The notes below the pieces were generated by a model. The model was not told where the DNA came from, ran no database searches, and saw only the letters and a list, made by a program, of their open reading frames with translations. From Phytoseiulus persimilis (taxonomy: Eukaryota > Arthropoda > Arachnida > Mesostigmata > Phytoseiidae), in assembly GCA_037576195.1 (NCBI GenBank), contig CM075104.1, positions 26,366,211 through 26,430,210 of the forward strand: DNA of 64,000 nt, read 5' to 3'. A program made the position numbers and the translations under genes. The first letter of the stretch is position 1. Each line of letters starts with the position of its first letter. Shown here piece after piece: positions 60,233-64,000 of this stretch.

Positions 60233-61542
60233 AGTGGACTCATCGGACGCAGCGTATCGCCCCGCTCAGTTTATCTCTGCCTCACAGCTCTAGGTCAATC
60301 ATCTCGCTAACGAGTCTGGCGTGACCTGTGGTATGTGTTGGGGATCAAGGCGCGACCCGCGAGCGGAGCGCGCGATTCGCACGCGAGCCCCGTTCTCACG
60401 CGCTTCTCAGGTCCACTCAGCCGATGCCCTTAGGTCTCTCGGGTGGAGTCGCTAATGTTGCGGCAGCCACGGTGGCAGCAGCTCGTGATGTAATCTAGCT
60501 TGCTATTAGACCCGGATTTGGCATATTCGATGATCCCAACACGTTCCTTTCTTTTCTATCCCCGGGCCCGACCGCCCGCGGAAATGCTTGCGGAGAAACT
60601 TTCTTTCGAGAGGGCGCGGGAGAACAGTGCTTCACCCGGAGAACTCCGGGCCGATTCGAAAAAAAAATGCACTGGTACGGGAGCAGATCTCGCTCCACAC
60701 CCTGTCGGTGGGAAGTTCGCCGACCGCAGCCGAGCGGGGAGCACACCTCGAGGCCAGGGACTCAAACCAGGGCAGGGACTGGAAAATTCTTCGAAGAGTC
60801 GTTGAGGACGGAAGCATGCTCCCTAATTCCGAACATATTCTCTTAAAAGCAGTAAGCCCACGGGTGCAGGATAACCTTCGGCGAGGCTGCGCTCTGGCTC
60901 GAAACAAAGGAAAACCAGCAGCCGGGCGGGCAAGCGAACGCAACCCCTGTGGAAAGCAAGCGGAGAAACCGACTTCGAAGTAAACTTTCCAACCGAAACT
61001 TTCTCGGATTCAGCAGATGTTGTCGTCGACGACTGCGACTGTGTGTTCGCTCGTCATCCTTTCGTCGCCATCTCTGCTTCTGTTGTAGGTGACGTCGTAT
61101 TCTCTCGCCGCGCTCCTCTCGAACCAAAGAACCAGTGGCGACTGACCATTCAGTCACCTGACGGAAGGCGAGCTTTATTCGTCCTCTCCCGTTCGGGGCG
61201 CGCTGCTCCTCCCATTCGGTCGTTGACGCAAACGGTAGAATGAGGAGCATCGGAGAAAGGCAACACTCGTCTTGCACACATACATACAAACAATCTACCC
61301 CCCACTGGGACCTAGGTGAACTGAACGCTGGACGCGCGAACCAGTGTGCACACCGAGGAACGTACATACAGATTTCGGTCGGTCGGGTACGCTGCTCGGG
61401 AATGCGGCTACTGTAGTCGATCCTAGGCGGGGTTGGTCCTCTCGTTGGGGGGCGGGCTGTTTGCACGGCGGGAACAACACGCGCAACCGTTGCCCCGTAA
61501 CCGTTCAGGTCGTTTCCCAGTGTCGAGAGGTTGGGAGTGAAT
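60233..61542. other. Unique sequence, nothing recognised
   Basis: A 207-codon minus-strand frame (61466-60843) is the longest. It has no recognised motif and is overlapped by several plus-strand frames. An A9 run lies near 60.66 kb. Confidence 0.5.
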
Positions 61543-61590
61543 CAGCCGAGCGGGAGGTCGACGGGCGGGCGGGCAGGCGGGCGAGCACAG
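61543..61590. repeat. GAGC/GGGC/GGCA drifting tetranucleotide tract
   Basis: CGAG, CGGG and CAGG units in 4-nt register, of the same kind as at 21.74 kb. Confidence 0.55.
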
Positions 61591-62414
61591 GGGCATCGCG
61601 TCGTCCCAAGGGTCTGTCTTCCTTTCGTTGCTCTTCTTAGGATCGCTTCAGAGAAGAACATCCATCCGGTTAGAGCTTCCGGGTATTGAACATCGATAGT
61701 TCGAAGATCCCGGTGCTGGCAGTGGCACCGCTGCCCGGGAGCCAGCTCCGTTGATACCGTCATCCGTCTTAACTGGCTTAGTCGCTTGGAATGGTCGAGC
61801 TTGCTCACTCGTCTGCTCGAAAGGGCCCTCCCGCCAGCCGAGATGAGCTGCGGGTGGGGAGCGAACCCCGTCTCGGTTCATCTTAATTTGGCTCAAAGTC
61901 AGCCTTCCCGATTTCGGACGCAGATTCCCCGCAGTTTGCACGAGTAGTGCCCAAGTGTATTTGATCCGCCGCGTCCAGTTTTTGCAGAAGCATCGGCGCC
62001 GGCGAAGATCGACAATCAATCATTTAAAAGTTTCCCAATTGTTTCCTCTTTGAGCCGACCGTTTCACTCACTCCCGGAGCTTCGCTTTCTCAGGTGAGGG
62101 ACGATATTCGTCATCGTGGGTATTTGTCTTTTCATCCGCCCACGATGTGATGTTTCAGCTTCTCGAGATACTCACTCAAGGAAGTAGTTCAAGAATTCGA
62201 TTCATTCAAGCTCTCGACACAGATGAACGGAGGTTGGCTGACCCCGGTCCCGGCGCAACGGGGGTCTCACTTCCCGAGTGGGTGATTAGAGATCATTTTG
62301 TCCGAGCGGCTAGTTGAGCCCGGTGACTGCCGATCCTTGTTTATCGAATACTGATCAGAGCGAGCATCAAAATAACGATAATCCAAACGGACGAGAGGTC
62401 GCGGAATTAAATCA
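61591..62414. other. Unique sequence, becoming AT-rich to the right
   Basis: Open frames are at most 123 codons (minus strand, 62019-61648). From about 62.34 kb the sequence turns AT-rich and leads into two palindromes. No gene is assigned. Confidence 0.5.
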
Positions 62415-62430
62415 TACGATAATTATCGTA
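62415..62430. other. Perfect 16-bp palindrome
   Basis: TACGATAATTATCGTA reads the same on both strands, with no spacer. It lies three bases from a second, longer palindrome, in a local AT-rich island. Confidence 0.9.
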
Positions 62431-62432
62431 GC

Positions 62433-62468
62433 CGACTAACTCGTGAATTATAATTTACGAGTTAGTCG
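62433..62468. other. 36-bp palindrome with one mismatched pair
   Basis: Twelve bases at 62433-62444 (CGACTAACTCGT) are exactly complementary to 62457-62468. The inner bases AATTA and TAATT also pair, so only the G/T pair at 62445 and 62456 is mismatched. The element is a nearly spacer-less inverted repeat, able to form a cruciform in DNA or a hairpin in RNA. It may be a homodimer protein-binding site or a small remnant of a hairpin-type element. The sequence does not decide. Confidence 0.9.
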
Positions 62469-64000
62469 TCTTCTAGGCCTTGTCAGGGCATTCGACTAGG
62501 ACTACACGACAGACTTGCGATCCGTTCAGCGACACGAAATGTGCCCAATAAGCATCCCCCGAGACCGACTTAGACCTGGTTCCGTTATGCAGGAAATCGC
62601 TGTCAGATTCGATAACGTGAGACGACGGGGAATCGAGAAGCGAAGAATTATCTGTGAATTTAAAACGATTCACTCTCTGAAACGCAAGAGAACATATGTG
62701 TTTATGTAAGATCGGTTTGAATCAAATCCGACCCGGACACGCAACCTGAAACACCCCGCTGAAAAGCAGAGCGTGAACGGACGAGCCAAAATCTTGAGCT
62801 TTGTCAGAGAAAACGAAATTACGGCGAGCGGTAGCTCCGAGGAAAAAGCTTTCGGCGGCGCCAACAGGGTTTCTATCTGGTCGTGGTTGCTCTTCTCTCG
62901 TTGTTCCGCGTTCGCCGATATGGTACATATTGGTACCGAGGCCAGTTTTCTTCGCGGCGCATCTCCTCGGTGTCGTTTCCCGTTCTCCCTCGGTCGCTCT
63001 CCGACCCGGGTTGGTCTTTCCGTATCCCGTGAGCACCCGTCCCCGTACTCGAGGATCCCCGGGACGGAACCTCCTTCGTGTGGAAAAAGGTGGAATAGCG
63101 CAAGCAGAGTGTCACTCCCGAAGTCGTTGTCGAATCCGAAGATCAGGGCTACATCCCGTTCGTTTCCTCTTTTATTCATCATTGAATTCGCGATCCGATC
63201 CCTTCTGAGAACTGTGACGAGATGATTGAATTCTCCCAATCCTCTTACTGCAAAAGCTGAACGAGGCTGGTCTGATTTTGGGAAGCTCACGCGAGTGAGC
63301 TTGTTTGTGCCGTGGCTTCGGTCAGTCAGCCAAACGGGCAGCAGTCAGTCGGTTCCGCTTTTCGTGGAAACAAGTAAAGTCCATTACAACAGCACTTTAC
63401 CCATTAACCTCTGTACTGACCAATTTCAACTTGACGAAGAGCGACTGCTCCGCTCAGAAAAGCAACTATCCCACACGGCCGCTGTTGGAAAAATTTTCAG
63501 GCTGCTCAAGGCTCCTCATCAGAGGGAAGCACGTTCGATAATCCTCCGACACAAAGTGGAACGAGCTCCAAGCCCGGGGAAATGGGCCCGAAACGCCGTC
63601 AACAGGAGCCAGCGTAAAGACACACTAGGAAGCCAGCTGGTCATCCCAACCAGCCGGCCCCGAGGAGAGGAAAAAGGCCAACGAACCGGTTGGTTCGTTC
63701 GGATAGCCTCATTCAACAGGAGATTGGTAACTATTACCCACCTGCTCTGGCCGAGGCTCGCCGGAGGAAAGATCTCCAGTAGATTCGGTTTCTGCCTGGT
63801 CAGCGAGATGTCAACCTTTCGCTGTTGGGCCTCAGAATCTCTCCCTAAATCTCTTCAGACTCCTCGCTCTTTTTCTCGTTGCTCGCAGACAGGGTTTTTG
63901 CTTTTGTTGACTCTTCCATTCCAGGAGGTCGTGGCGGTCGCTGTCGACGCGGGATCGCACGCCTGGTTGTTGCTGGTTTTTGCGGCTACAATCGCATCGC
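62469..64000. other. Unique sequence, right end of window
   Basis: A 206-codon minus-strand frame (63290-62670) overlaps plus-strand frames of 150 and 135 codons. None shows a recognised domain. A decayed AGTC tetranucleotide stretch is at 63318-63355, and small hairpins (GCTGGT with ACCAGC; CGAACC with GGTTCG) lie at 63.64 and 63.68 kb. A pyrimidine-rich stretch near 63.87 kb could precede a splice acceptor (CTCGCAG, TTCCAG), but no exon is recognised after it before the window ends. Confidence 0.45.

Overview
This is eukaryotic DNA with no gene I can name. In 64 kb the longest open frame is 310 codons, open frames on both strands are short and overlap at random, and there is no operon-like packing, so a bacterial or organellar source is very unlikely. 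The sequence is about half G+C, slightly more by eye. CpG is common rather than depleted, and short tandem repeats are dense. That fits an intergenic or intronic stretch from an invertebrate with little CpG methylation. A compact, G+C-rich arthropod such as a mite is one possibility, but this is a guess from composition only.

Layout: (1) 1-21341 is unique sequence with scattered simple repeats, a perfect 11-bp hairpin at 4.25 kb, a run of 28 G at 9.63 kb and several tracts of drifting 4-nt repeats. (2) 21342-27241 and 27243-33139 are two near-identical 5.9-kb copies in direct orientation, separated by one N at 27242. In the stretches I compared they differ only in the length of a poly-T run and of a GA repeat. 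This is most simply the uncollapsed overlap of two contig ends, so the real locus is probably 5.9 kb shorter. (3) 33140-64000 is again unique. It holds microsatellites, a tRNA-like remnant at 58.0 kb, several long sense/antisense open-frame pairs between 50.9 and 63.3 kb, and two adjacent palindromes at 62.4 kb.

No recognisable coding gene, functional RNA gene, CRISPR array or intact mobile element was found. The features below are therefore mostly repeats, structural elements and plain statements of what each gene-less stretch holds. Since no gene could be identified, nothing can be said about genes working together. The points most worth checking are the duplicated block as an assembly error, the genome-wide habit of 4-nt repeats whose unit changes along the tract, the excess of the hexamer GAGCTC, and the paired palindromes near 62.4 kb.
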